Notes under the pieces: model-generated | The model's database searches: none | What the model saw: the letters and a program-made list of their open reading frames with translations, nothing else | Told to the model about the DNA's origin: nothing | Position numbers and translations under genes: made by a program | Shown here: one piece after another, positions 48,422 through 58,220 of the stretch | Numbering within the stretch: the stretch's first letter is position 1 | Layout: every line of letters starts with the position of its first letter | Source: CSP1-4 sp963777975 | Lineage (GTDB): Bacteria > Chloroflexota > Limnocylindria > Limnocylindrales > CSP1-4 | Assembly (NCBI GenBank): GCA_963777975.1 | Contig: CAVZSO010000002.1 | Coordinates: forward strand, 310,001 to 374,000 | Length of the DNA stretch: 64,000 nucleotides | Reading direction: 5' to 3'

Positions 48422-48464
48422 CGATTCCTGGCACGTGCTCGGACGGGCTTCGAGCCGACCGGGC

Positions 48465-48470
48465 TAGATT
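48465..48470 (+). promoter_or_regulatory. -10 element TAGATT of a leaderless promoter
   Basis: TAGATT followed by exactly six bases and the GTG at 48477. Confidence 0.5.
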
Positions 48471-48476
48471 CGCACC

Positions 48477-49217
48477 GTGACCGTCCTGCGCATCGTCGAC
48501 GTCACCGACCTGGAGACGTTCCGGGCGCTGCCACCCTGCGCCGACCCCGGGTTCGATCACCGGACGTGCGACTACTGGGAGGACGCCGATCGCGGGTCGC
48601 GAGCAGCCCGGCTGGCGTGGCTCGAGGCTCCCGGTGCGCCTTCGCCGAAGAAGCCGTCGCTGGCCGATAATCCTTTCGCACCACCTGTGCGCGACGCCGG
48701 CGTTCAACCCCTTCCTCGACGCTGACGAGGAGGACGAGGCCGCGCCGGACAATCCGTTCGCGCCGCGCGTCGTGCGTGAGCGGCCGGCGTCTGGCGGCGT
48801 GCCTCGCAAGTACGCCCTCCTCGACCGCGGACGAGGGATCTTCGGGACCTACGCCAAGGTCGGTCTGCTCGATGGGACGGCCGTCGCCTACGCACAGTTC
48901 GGGCCGCTGTCGGCCTACCCTCGGGCGCAGCGCGTGCGCGACCTCTACCCGCAGCTGCCGGCGTCGCCGCTGCCGGCCACCATCACCTGCATCGCGACCA
49001 CGGCGACGCGTCCCGTGGGGCGGGCCACGCACGAGCGCTCGTGGCCGCCGTCTGTGACGACCTGGCGGCACGCGGCTTCGCGGCCATCGAGACGTATCCG
49101 GAGGCCGGCGTCCGACCGGATGCGACGAGCGCGGCCACGCCGGCCTTCTGGCTCGGCTGCGGGTTCGCCGTGGCCATCGACGACGATCGGTTCCCGGTCA
49201 TGCGTCGCGAACTGTGA
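48477..49217 (+). CDS. GNAT-family acetyltransferase (two compensating frameshifts)
   Basis: An acetyl-CoA-dependent N-acetyltransferase of about 246 residues. The N-terminal part (TVLRIVDVTDLETFRALPPC, DHRTCDYWEDADRG) is in the first frame. One extra base near 48683 leads to FNPFLDADEEDEAAPDNPFA and KVGLLDGTAVAYAQFGPLSA. One base appears missing near 49004, after which the acetyl-CoA loop ASRGAGHARALVAAVCDDLA and C-terminal ATPAFWLGCGFAV are clear. The acceptor is unknown. It lies between hutH and hutU with its own leaderless promoter. Confidence 0.82.
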
Positions 49218-49219
49218 GC

Positions 49220-49315
49220 ATGACGATGGACCCGACGGGCATGACCGTCGTCGCGACCATCACCACCGTGCCGGAGCTCATCGGCCCTGTCCTTCGCGCG
49301 CTGGTCGAGCGGTAG
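49220..49315 (+). CDS. Possible 31-residue small protein
   Basis: Two bases after the GNAT stop an ATG opens a short frame (MTMDPTGMTVVATITTVPEL and on) that ends in the TAG of the hutU -10 box. It has no independent ribosome site but could be reached by reinitiation. The evidence is weak. Confidence 0.2.
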   Translation: MTMDPTGMTVVATITTVPELIGPVLRALVER

Positions 49316-49343
49316 ACTCGCCGCCAGGAGGCACCGACACCAG

Positions 49344-51074
<1,731 letters not shown>

Positions 51075-51450
51075 CGCCACTACCAGATCCGGCGTGCGCC
51101 TTGACCGACCAGGACCTGTACGTCGGGCGTGCAAACGGACGCTTGGGGACATGGCTAGACACCCGCCTTGCAGGAGGCGATGGCTCGGGTTAGCCGTACG
51201 CGGCTGATACGGACATGATCGAGCCCCTGGCCGTGCCTGCAGGCGCCCGATTCGGTCGTGCGAGCCATCTCCGACTGCGGGTTCGCTCGCTGCGTGCGCA
51301 GGCCGCGGTCGTGCGAGCCCTCTCCGACTGCCGGTTTGCTCGCTGCGCGTGCGCATGCTCGGGGCCATGCTGCGCGTTGCTCCGGTGTGAGGCTCGGCGC
51401 CACTCTTGCGCGTTGCTCGAGCGCGTCGGCTCGGGGCGTGACGCCCGGGC
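51075..51450. other. Intergenic region between convergent hutU and HAL-like gene
   Basis: No gene is supported. It contains a weak 5-bp hairpin (CGCCT/AGGCG near 51160) and an imperfect tandem repeat of about 47 bases. As the meeting point of two convergent genes it may hold terminators. Confidence 0.4.
51254..51355. repeat. Imperfect tandem repeat, about 47-49 bases, two copies
   Basis: GGTCGTGCGAGCC[A/C]TCTC and the following bases recur, copy one at 51254-51300 and copy two at 51307-51355. The copies differ by a few substitutions and two inserted bases. No coding function is evident. Confidence 0.7.
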
Positions 51451-52995
51451 TCAGGCCGCGTCGGCGGCGTCGAGGATCGTCGTCGTCAGGAGGGGCAGCA
51501 ACATCGCGTGCAGGTCGGCCCCGATGGTCGACGTGGCCTGAGGGGGGCCGGCCTGGCAGGCCTGGTCGATGACCCGCATCGCGGCGGCCACGCCGGCACC
51601 GAGCGGCTCGTGCCGGCCGACGATCGCGAAGCCATCCCGTGCCGTGAGCAGTTCGACGAGGAGGATCGTCTCGAGGGCGTCGAGCGCGTCCTCCGTGCGA
51701 CGGACCGTGATCGGCGCCGCGGTCGAGTGATCCTCGACGCCCAGGTCGAGCGCCCCGATGTCGAGCGTCGCCGGCGCAGCCAGCTGGCGGAGGTCGGCCG
51801 CGCGGGAGGCCGCCGCGTAGCGCGACAGGAAGCCCGTCCCTTGCTGGACGGCGTACTCCATGACCTGGGCCATGTCGATGTCGGTCGTGAAGAGGCGCTG
51901 CCAGACCTGGTTCATGCGGCGGTCGCTGAGTTGGCCGACATGCGCGAGCGCCGGTCGCAGCGCGTCGAAGGCGAGGGCCATGAGCATCGGGTGGAAGTTG
52001 CCGTTGCTGATCATGCGACCCTCGTCGACGACGACCAACGGGTTGTCATCCATGGCCGCCAGCTCACCTTCGACCGCCTCGTGCGTGAAGCGGCCGAGCT
52101 CACGCAAGGCGCCGTGGACCTGGGGCACGACGCGGATCGAGAGGGGGTCCTGGACCGACTGCGCGGCTCCCGGCTCGAGGATGGCACTGCCGCGCAGCAA
52201 GCGCCGCAGGTGCGCCGCGGCATCGACCTGTCCGGGGATCGGCTTGGCCGAGGCGACGGCCGGATCGATGATCGACGGATTCGCCCCTAGCGCCTCCATG
52301 GTCGCCGCCACGACCAGGTCGGCCGCCGCCGCTACCCGCGCGGCCCGGGCGATCACGAGCGCCCCGTGGCCGATGCTCACGCCGTTGGCCGAGATCGACG
52401 CCAGCCCTTCCTTCGCCTCCAGGACGATGACCGGGATGCCCGCCCGCCGCATGGCCTCGGCGCCCGACAGCCGTTCGCCCTCGTATTCGGCCGCACCCTC
52501 GCCGATCATCACGCGGGCGATGCAGGCCATCGACATCAGGTCGGATGCGCCCACCGACCCGTACTCGGGCACGATGGGGTGCACGCCGGCGTCGAGCATC
52601 GCGGCCAGCGTCCGCGCCGCGACCAGCGTCATGCCGCTGCCGCCGCGGGCGATGCCGGCCAGTCGAACGGCCATCGCGGCGCGGACGATGCGCGTCGGGA
52701 GCGGCCGCCCGATGGCGCCCTCGTGGAGTCGCACGATGGCGACCTGGTAGGCGGCCAGGGCATCGGCCGGCATCCGCTCGTTGCGCATGTGCCCGAGGCC
52801 GGTGTTCAGGCCATAGACCGGCTCGGGCTGCGCGAGATGCTCTTCGACGACCTGGCGCGAGGCGAGGATCAACGACTCGGCGTCCGGCATCAGCGCGACC
52901 CGCGCACCATCGGCGATGCGCACGATGTCGTCGACACGCAGCGGATCGAGGCCGATCCGGACGGTGTCCGGCGGCGCAGATGCAGCCGTGGTCAC
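51451..52995 (-). CDS. HAL/PAL-family lyase-like protein lacking the MIO glycine
   Basis: A 514-residue member of the aromatic amino-acid lyase superfamily. The overall path is conserved: VYGLNTGLGHM, ARGGSGMTLVAARTLAAMLD, then PEYGSVGASDLMSMACIAR, ANGVSIGHGA, VQDPLSIRVVPQVHGALREL and ISNGNFHPMLMALAFD. In true HAL the MIO prosthetic group forms from Ala-Ser-Gly (GSVGASGDL); here the frame reads GSVGASDL, one residue short, with no frameshift. MIO-based deamination as known is therefore doubtful, and the protein may be a related lyase or aminomutase-like enzyme or have another chemistry. GTG start after GGAGCGAGTCTC. Convergent with hutU. Confidence 0.85.
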   Translation of the reverse strand: MTTAASAPPDTVRIGLDPLRVDDIVRIADGARVALMPDAESLILASRQVVEEHLAQPEPVYGLNTGLGHMRNERMPADALAAYQVAIVRLHEGAIGRPLPTRIVRAAMAVRLAGIARGGSGMTLVAARTLAAMLDAGVHPIVPEYGSVGASDLMSMACIARVMIGEGAAEYEGERLSGAEAMRRAGIPVIVLEAKEGLASISANGVSIGHGALVIARAARVAAAADLVVAATMEALGANPSIIDPAVASAKPIPGQVDAAAHLRRLLRGSAILEPGAAQSVQDPLSIRVVPQVHGALRELGRFTHEAVEGELAAMDDNPLVVVDEGRMISNGNFHPMLMALAFDALRPALAHVGQLSDRRMNQVWQRLFTTDIDMAQVMEYAVQQGTGFLSRYAAASRAADLRQLAAPATLDIGALDLGVEDHSTAAPITVRRTEDALDALETILLVELLTARDGFAIVGRHEPLGAGVAAAMRVIDQACQAGPPQATSTIGADLHAMLLPLLTTTILDAADAA

Positions 52996-53031
52996 GAGAC
53001 TCGCTCCTTCGTCGTCACGAGTCGCTCTCGT

Positions 53032-53778
53032 TCATGAAACGACGGCCCGCGCTCGAGCGGGCACCTGGTGGAAGAGGCTGGCATCGGCGACGCCCGGCAG
53101 CACGCGGATGAGGCTGGCCGGCCGCAGACCGAGCGAACCCCGCCCGCGCGGCCCGTCGATGGTCAGCGAGTCGCGGCCGGTCGAGACGTCGACGACCGTC
53201 GCGTGCACGCCGGGGACGAGATCCTGCGCCTCGAGATATTCGAGCAGCTCACGGTCCTCCTCGGCCATCTCGGTGATCCGGAAGATGGTCACCTCGGTGC
53301 CGGGCTCGACCTCGGACAAGCGGATGCCCTTCGGCCGGCTGCGCGCCGCCTCGGCATCGATGGGATTGCCATGCGGACAAGTCGGCGGGTGGCCAAGCAG
53401 GTCGGCGATGGCGGCCTCGACCCGTGGCGAGATGGATCCCTGGAGCCGTCCCGCCTCCTCGTCGGACTCGGCCCACCCCAGGCCGATGACCTTGATGAGC
53501 AGCCACTCGAGCAGGGAGTGCCGCCGGAAGATGGTCTCGGCTGCCGCTCTGCCGGTGGCCGTCAGGGTCAAGTCCCGCTCCGAGCCCATGGCCACCAGCC
53601 CATCGGCAGTCAGGCGGCCGATCATCTCTGACGCGGCCTGGGTCGAGACGCCCATCTGACGCGCGACCGCCGAGACCATCGTCGTGGTGCCGCCCTCGGT
53701 CATCACCCGCAGCGCCAGCAGGTAGCCCTGGGCGGCTTCGGTCAGGGGATGCAGATGCTCGCTGGCGTGCTGGGTCAT
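53032..53778 (-). CDS. DtxR/MntR-family metal-dependent transcriptional regulator
   Basis: A 248-residue regulator. The N-terminal winged helix has TEAAQGYLLALRVMTEGG and VARQMGVSTQAASEMIGRL, then the dimerisation region RRHSLLEWLLIKVIGLGWAE with EEAGRLQGSISPRVEAAI. A metal-site-like CPHGNPID segment follows, and the C-terminal part (EVTIFRITEMAEEDRELLEY) looks like an FeoA/SH3-like domain. Such proteins repress iron or manganese uptake when metal is plentiful. It diverges from the FTR1 iron permease across a palindromic operator. Confidence 0.9.
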   Translation of the reverse strand: MTQHASEHLHPLTEAAQGYLLALRVMTEGGTTTMVSAVARQMGVSTQAASEMIGRLTADGLVAMGSERDLTLTATGRAAAETIFRRHSLLEWLLIKVIGLGWAESDEEAGRLQGSISPRVEAAIADLLGHPPTCPHGNPIDAEAARSRPKGIRLSEVEPGTEVTIFRITEMAEEDRELLEYLEAQDLVPGVHATVVDVSTGRDSLTIDGPRGRGSLGLRPASLIRVLPGVADASLFHQVPARARAVVS

Positions 53779-53840
53779 CGGTCGGCCGATGGTACCCCGA
53801 CCGGCCCTCCGCCGATCACCGCACGGCCGCGCTCAAGCGC

Positions 53841-53861
53841 ACCTGACTCCGTTGGTCAGGT
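53841..53861. promoter_or_regulatory. Palindromic operator between DtxR-family regulator and FTR1
   Basis: ACCTGAC-7-GTCAGGT is a perfect inverted repeat of 21 bases. It overlaps the start of the FTR1 -35 region, and a second half-palindrome (TCAGGTCACCTTGA) follows. Binding by the adjacent regulator is inferred. Confidence 0.6.
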
Positions 53862-53865
53862 CACC

Positions 53866-53896
53866 TTGACTGAATCCTCGGGCGGTCGTCTACGAT
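53866..53896 (+). promoter_or_regulatory. Promoter of FTR1 gene
   Basis: TTGACT at 53866-53871 and TACGAT at 53891-53896, spaced by 19 bases. Spacing is slightly long. The operator lies immediately upstream. Confidence 0.5.
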
Positions 53897-53948
53897 TGCG
53901 CAAATCCCGACCCACCGACTCGGGATTGCATGGAGGGATGCTCGCCAG

Positions 53949-54809
53949 GTGTTCGAGCCCGGGTTCTTCGTCAGCGGCCTGTTGATCGGGCTGCGCGAGG
54001 GCGTCGAAGCGGCCCTCATCGTGGCCATCATCCTGGCCTACCTGGCGCGCACCGGGAACGCTCGCTACTTCGGCCGCATCTGGCTGGGGGTCGGCGCGGC
54101 CGTCGTCCTGAGCGTCGGCATCGGGGTCGGGCTCTTCGCCACCATCGGCGGGCTGGAGGAGCCGTACGAGCAGCTCTTCGAAGCGCTGGCCCTGCTTGTC
54201 GCGACGGCGGTCGTGACCTGGATGCTCTTCTGGATGCGACGGCAGGCGGCGTCGGTGCGCGGCGAGCTGCACGCGGCAGTCGATCGCGCCTTGACGTCGG
54301 GCGGTGCCTGGGCCCTGACGGCGCTGGCCTTCTCGGCGGTCATCCGCGAGGGCGTCGAGACGGCGCTCTTCCTGTCGGGCACGGCGACCTCGGCCGACGA
54401 AGGCGCACTGTCGGTCGCATTCGGTGCGCTGGTCGGCCTCGCGCTGGCGGTCGTCATCGGCTTCGGGTTCTACCGTGGCGCGCGGATCATCGACCTGCGC
54501 ATCTTCTTCAAGTGGACAGGCATCGCCCTCATCTTCATCGCCGGCGGGCTGCTCAGCCGCGCCGTCCATGAGCTGGTCGAGATCGGCGTCATCGGCGTCG
54601 GTTCGAGTGCGGCGTTCGACATCAGCGGCGTGCTGCCACACGAGGAGGGGATCGGCCAGTTCCTGCGCGCCATCTTCGGCTACTCGTCGCAGCCGGAATG
54701 GGCGACGTTGGTGACCTGGCTCGTCTACGTCGTCGTCGTGCTCGTGCTCTACCTCCGTCCGATCCAGCCGGCAGCGCCGAAGCCGGTCGAGGTGCGGCCC
54801 GCCGCCTGA
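53949..54809 (+). CDS. FTR1/EfeU-family iron permease
   Basis: A seven-helix inner-membrane iron permease of 286 residues. Both iron-binding REGVE motifs are present: GLLIGLREGVEAALIVAIIL near residue 17 and FSAVIREGVETALFLSGTAT near residue 130. Further helices include FFKWTGIALIFIAGGLLSRA and TWLVYVVVVLVLYLRPIQP. In known systems FTR1/EfeU moves Fe(III) after ferrous oxidation by EfeB or a multicopper oxidase; none is next to it here. Start is the GTG at 53949 after GGAGGG. Probably repressed by the divergent DtxR-family protein. Confidence 0.92.
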   Translation: MFEPGFFVSGLLIGLREGVEAALIVAIILAYLARTGNARYFGRIWLGVGAAVVLSVGIGVGLFATIGGLEEPYEQLFEALALLVATAVVTWMLFWMRRQAASVRGELHAAVDRALTSGGAWALTALAFSAVIREGVETALFLSGTATSADEGALSVAFGALVGLALAVVIGFGFYRGARIIDLRIFFKWTGIALIFIAGGLLSRAVHELVEIGVIGVGSSAAFDISGVLPHEEGIGQFLRAIFGYSSQPEWATLVTWLVYVVVVLVLYLRPIQPAAPKPVEVRPAA

Positions 54810-54864
54810 CCCGGCGGTCGCTCGATCGGCACGCGACGGCGTCGCCGGGGGCCAGCCCGGCGCC

Positions 54865-54870
54865 TACACT
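54865..54870 (+). promoter_or_regulatory. -10 element TACACT of a leaderless promoter
   Basis: TACACT followed by exactly six bases and the ATG at 54877. Confidence 0.55.
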
Positions 54871-54876
54871 GGCGCG

Positions 54877-55853
54877 ATGGCAAAGCTGGTCGAGTGCGTC
54901 CCCAACTTCAGCGAGGGCCGGCGCAGCGAGGTCATCGATGCCCTGGCGGCGGTCGTGGCGGCGACACCGGACGTGCACCTCCTCGATCGAACGTCGGACG
55001 TCGACCACAATCGCAGCGTCCTGACCTTCGCAGGCGAGGCAGAGGCGGTCGCCGTGGCCATGGAAGGCCGCGGTCGAGGTCGCCATCGCCCAGATCGACA
55101 TGGAGCAGCACGAGGGACAGCATCCGCGCATCGGCGCCGTCGACGTCATCCCCTTCGTGCCGCTCGGGGAGACGACGCATGGACGAGTGCGTCGAGCTCG
55201 CCCGTCGCTTCGGCGCCCACATCGCGGAGCGCTTCGAGCTGCCCGTCTACCTCTATGCGAAAGCCGCCACGCGCGCGGAGCGGATCATCCTGGCGGATAT
55301 CCGCAAGCCGCAGTACGAAGGCCTCAAGACCGATATCTCGCATCTCGGCCGGGAGCCCGACTTCGGCCCCACGCGCATGCACCCCAGCGCGGGCGCTGTC
55401 GCCGTCGGCGCCCGACCCTTCCTCATCGCCTTCAATATCAACCTCGAGTCGAGCGACGTCGACCTCGCCAAGCGCATCGCCCATCGGATCCGTGAGCGAT
55501 CTGGCGGTCTGCCGAGGGTCCAGGCGTTGGGCCTCTACCTCGACGACATCCAGCGAGCGCAGGTCTCGATGAACCTGCTCGATCACACGGTCACGCCGCT
55601 CTGGCTGGTCTGGGAGACGGTTCGCGGCCTGGCAGCAGACGAAGGCGTCGACGTCCGCGAGTCGGAGCTCATCGGGCTGGCGCCGCTGGCCGCGCTTCTC
55701 GACGTCGCCGACCACGTCGGCGTGGCGCCCAAGGGACCGATCGAGAAGCGCCTGATGGCCGCGGCCGAGTCGTTGGCCATCCGCGACTTCGAGCCGACCA
55801 TGGCCCTCGAGCTGCGGCTGGCGGCGGCGACCCGGGCAACGGCCGGCGCGTGA
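54877..55853 (+). CDS. Glutamate formimidoyltransferase (two frameshifts)
   Basis: Transfers the formimino group of N-formimino-glutamate to tetrahydrofolate, the folate-linked last step of histidine degradation. CVPNFSEGRR opens the formiminotransferase N-domain; after correction near 55066 and 55177 the sequence reads VAIAQIDMEQHEGQHPRIGA and VIPFVPLGETTMDECVELAR. The C-domain carries FNINLESSDVDLAKRIAHRI and SMNLLDHTVTPLW. About 324 residues, with no cyclodeaminase domain, so the following deamination needs a separate gene. GTGA overlap with hutI; leaderless-type promoter. Confidence 0.92.
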
Positions 55854-57212
55854 CGCTGCGCGTCCTGGCAGGCGGCGCCGAGCTGCCCGCGCCAGGGCTG
55901 CTCATCCGCGGCGCATCGGAGGTCGTGACGATGTCCGGCGGCCTGCGCATGGGCAGCGCGCAGGACGACGTGGTGGCGATCTACGGCGACGGAGCCGCTG
56001 ATCCAAAGGGCCGGCACGCGCCGGCCGTGGCCGCCTGGGATGGCCGCATCCTGGCCGTCGGGCCGTTGCCCGACGTCATGGCGCGCGTTCGCGGTCTCGG
56101 CCTCGACGAGAAGCGCTTCAGCATCATCGATGCGCGCGGCGGCACGGTCACGCCGGGACTCATCGACCCCCACACCCATCTGCTGTTCGCCGGAACGCGG
56201 GAAGGCGAGATGCGCCTTCGCCAGCAGGGCGCCGGGTACCTCGAGATCCTGGCCGCCGGCGGCGGCATCCTCTCGACCGTCGAGCACACCCGGGCCGCGT
56301 CCGCCGACGAGCTGCACGACCATGGTCGTCGCTGGCTGGACGAGATGCTCGGCCATGGCGTGACGACGATCGAGGCCAAGTCGGGCTACGGGCTCGACAC
56401 GGCCACCGAGCTGCGACTCCTCGATGTGATGGCCCGTCTCGATCGCGAAGGGCCGATCGAGATCGTGCCGACCTTCCTCGGTGCCCACGCCGTGCCGCCG
56501 GAGTACCGCGGGCGTCGAGCCGGGCCGGAGGCCTATGTCGCCGCCGTCGTCGGCGGAGCAGCTGCCCGCCGTCGAGGCCCAGGGCGTGGCGCGCTTCTGC
56601 GACGTGTTCTGCGAGCGCGGTGTGTTCAGCGTGGACCAGTCACGCCGGGTGCTCGAGGCCGGTCTGCGGCACGGGCTCGCCGCGCGCTTGCACGCCGACG
56701 AGCTGGTGCCCTCCGGCGGCGCCCAGCTGGCGGCGGAGCTCGGTGCGACCTCAGCCGACCACCTTGCCGCGCCATCGCGCGAGGGCATCGCCGCGCTGGT
56801 CGCGGCAGCCGAGGCCGGCCGGCCGGTGGTCGCCACGCTGCTGCCGGCGACCAGCCTGGTGCTCATGAAGGAGCACGATGCGCCGGCCCGGGTGCTCGTC
56901 GATCGGGGCGTGCCGGTGGCGCTCGGGTCGGACTTCAATCCGGGCACCTCGCCGACGCCGAACCTCCAGCTCGTGCTCTCGCTGGCCGTGCTGCGGCTCA
57001 AGCTGACACCGTCCGAGGCGCTTGCAGCGGTGACCATCAACGCCGCCCATGCGGTCGGTCTCGGCGAGACCCACGGCACCCTCGAGGAGGACCGCGTGGC
57101 CGACCTCGTGGTCTGGGACGCGCCGTCCCATGAGCTGCTGCCCTATTGGCTCGGCGCGGACCTGGCGCGCGTCGTGGTCAAGGGCGGCAACGTGGTGCTC
57201 GCCCGAGGCTGA
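55850..57212 (+). CDS. hutI: Imidazolonepropionase (one frameshift)
   Basis: Hydrolyses 4-imidazolone-5-propionate to formimino-glutamate. The amidohydrolase metal motif is PGLIDPHTHLLFAGTREGE, followed by EAKSGYGLDTATELR, FLGAHAVPPEY, and after an extra base near 56552 the run GVARFCDVFCERGVFSVDQ, HADELVPSGGA and VALGSDFNPGTSPTPNLQLV. Corrected length about 453 residues, longer than the usual 410 because of an N-terminal lead. Co-translated with the formimidoyltransferase. It completes the histidine pathway with hutH and hutU. Confidence 0.94.
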
Positions 57213-57275
57213 GCCGGCGGCCGAGGCTGAGCCGCGCGGCTGAGCGGCGGCAGGCTGGGCGCCGAGGCTGAGCCG
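57203..57275. repeat. Three copies of CCGAGGCTGAGCCG
   Basis: A 14-base sequence occurs at 57203-57216, 57221-57234 and 57262-57275. The first copy contains the hutI stop codon. It may mark slippage or a spacer; no function is evident. Confidence 0.75.
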
Positions 57276-57331
57276 GCAGCCGAGCTGGGGTCCGCACCGC
57301 GCGCGAGCCACGTGAGGTCGCCGACGGTCGG

Positions 57332-58012
57332 CTAGACCTTGCCCTTGGACTCGAGCAGCACGAGCGTCAGCTCCTGGGGCACGGACGAGATCGTCACCGT
57401 CAGCTTGGCCTGTGGCTCGGGCCGCTGTTGGACGCCCATCTCGTGCAGGAACTTGGCCAGCTCCTGGTCGCAGGCGGCCTCGTCCTCGCAGATCGGGATG
57501 GCGACCACGAGGTTCGCGTCGAGCTGCGCCACCAGGGCCGCCGCCGCCGCCGCGGCGAGGTGACCGCCGATGGCCACGACGACGACCTCGACGCTGCCGA
57601 TCTCGCCGATCATGGCCTCCGTCAGGGTGTGGCCGATGTCGCCAACGTGGACCGTGTGCAGGCCGTCGAGCTCGTAGACGAAGCTGACGTTGGCACCGCG
57701 TTGCGCGCCCTTCTCATCGTCACGATAGGTCCGGATGCCGTTGACCAGGACGTCGTGCACCTCGTACTCGCCGGGCCTGTCCAGCTGGAAGGCCGGTTCG
57801 AGGCTGGTCGGGCGGACGACGTCCTCGGTCGGGGCCTTCTTGCCCTTGCCGCGTACTGGCAACGGGTTGGGATCCGGGTGGCTGTAGGTCACGATGTCGG
57901 CGGTCAGGCCGCGTCCCGTCGGGCCGACGATCGAGGGGTAGGCGTCGGCGGCGATGACACCCTCTTTGCCGCGCAGGCGGATACAGGTCCCGCCGTACCA
58001 GGTGATCTCCAC
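57332..58012 (-). CDS. Metallo-beta-lactamase-fold protein, atypical metal site
   Basis: A 226-residue UPF0173/YcjG-like MBL-fold protein. It begins VEITWYGGTCIRLRGKEGVI, and the usual HxHxDH metal motif is replaced by a shorter TYSHPDPN; a second His lies in TVHVGDIGHTLTE. The family includes RNase- and lactonase-like members; substrate unknown. The frame extends up to 58102, but I place the start at the GTG at 58012 because a -10-like CAGAAT lies exactly six bases upstream. Divergent from the metalloprotease lipoprotein. Confidence 0.75.
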   Translation of the reverse strand: MEITWYGGTCIRLRGKEGVIAADAYPSIVGPTGRGLTADIVTYSHPDPNPLPVRGKGKKAPTEDVVRPTSLEPAFQLDRPGEYEVHDVLVNGIRTYRDDEKGAQRGANVSFVYELDGLHTVHVGDIGHTLTEAMIGEIGSVEVVVVAIGGHLAAAAAAALVAQLDANLVVAIPICEDEAACDQELAKFLHEMGVQQRPEPQAKLTVTISSVPQELTLVLLESKGKV

Positions 58013-58018
58013 CGATGG

Positions 58019-58024
58019 ATTCTG
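58019..58024 (-). promoter_or_regulatory. -10-like element CAGAAT of a leaderless promoter
   Basis: CAGAAT on the minus strand, six bases before the GTG at 58012. The first base departs from TANNNT. Confidence 0.35.
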
Positions 58025-58036
58025 CCAGACGCGAAA

Positions 58037-58073
58037 GAACGGGGGACGCCTGCCCAATTGGCGTCCCCCGTTC
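58037..58073. promoter_or_regulatory. 14-bp perfect inverted repeat between divergent genes
   Basis: Arms GAACGGGGGACGCC and GGCGTCCCCCGTTC flank a nine-base loop. It covers the expected -35 of the MBL-fold gene, so it could be an operator. It shares outer bases and a TGCCCAA core with the terminator at 48393, so it could instead be a terminator or attenuator if transcription starts further upstream. Confidence 0.55.
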
Positions 58074-58208
58074 GGAGGGAGGGAGAGGGAACTGAGAGTC
58101 ATCTCGGTTCCAACGAGGGGAACGGTACGCGCAGACGATTCAGGTCAAAGCGCGGAGACGGTGAAGAAACCGACACCTTCGGGAGGCCGGAAACCCATCC
58201 TGGCCGCC

Positions 58209-58214
58209 TACGAT
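58209..58214 (+). promoter_or_regulatory. -10 element TACGAT of a leaderless promoter
   Basis: TACGAT followed by exactly six bases and the ATG at 58221. Confidence 0.5.
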
Positions 58215-58220
58215 TCGCCG

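Noticed and set aside
48540..48570. tRNA T-loop-like GGTTCGATC
   Set aside because: No acceptor, D or anticodon stem can be drawn around it and it lies inside the GNAT coding sequence.
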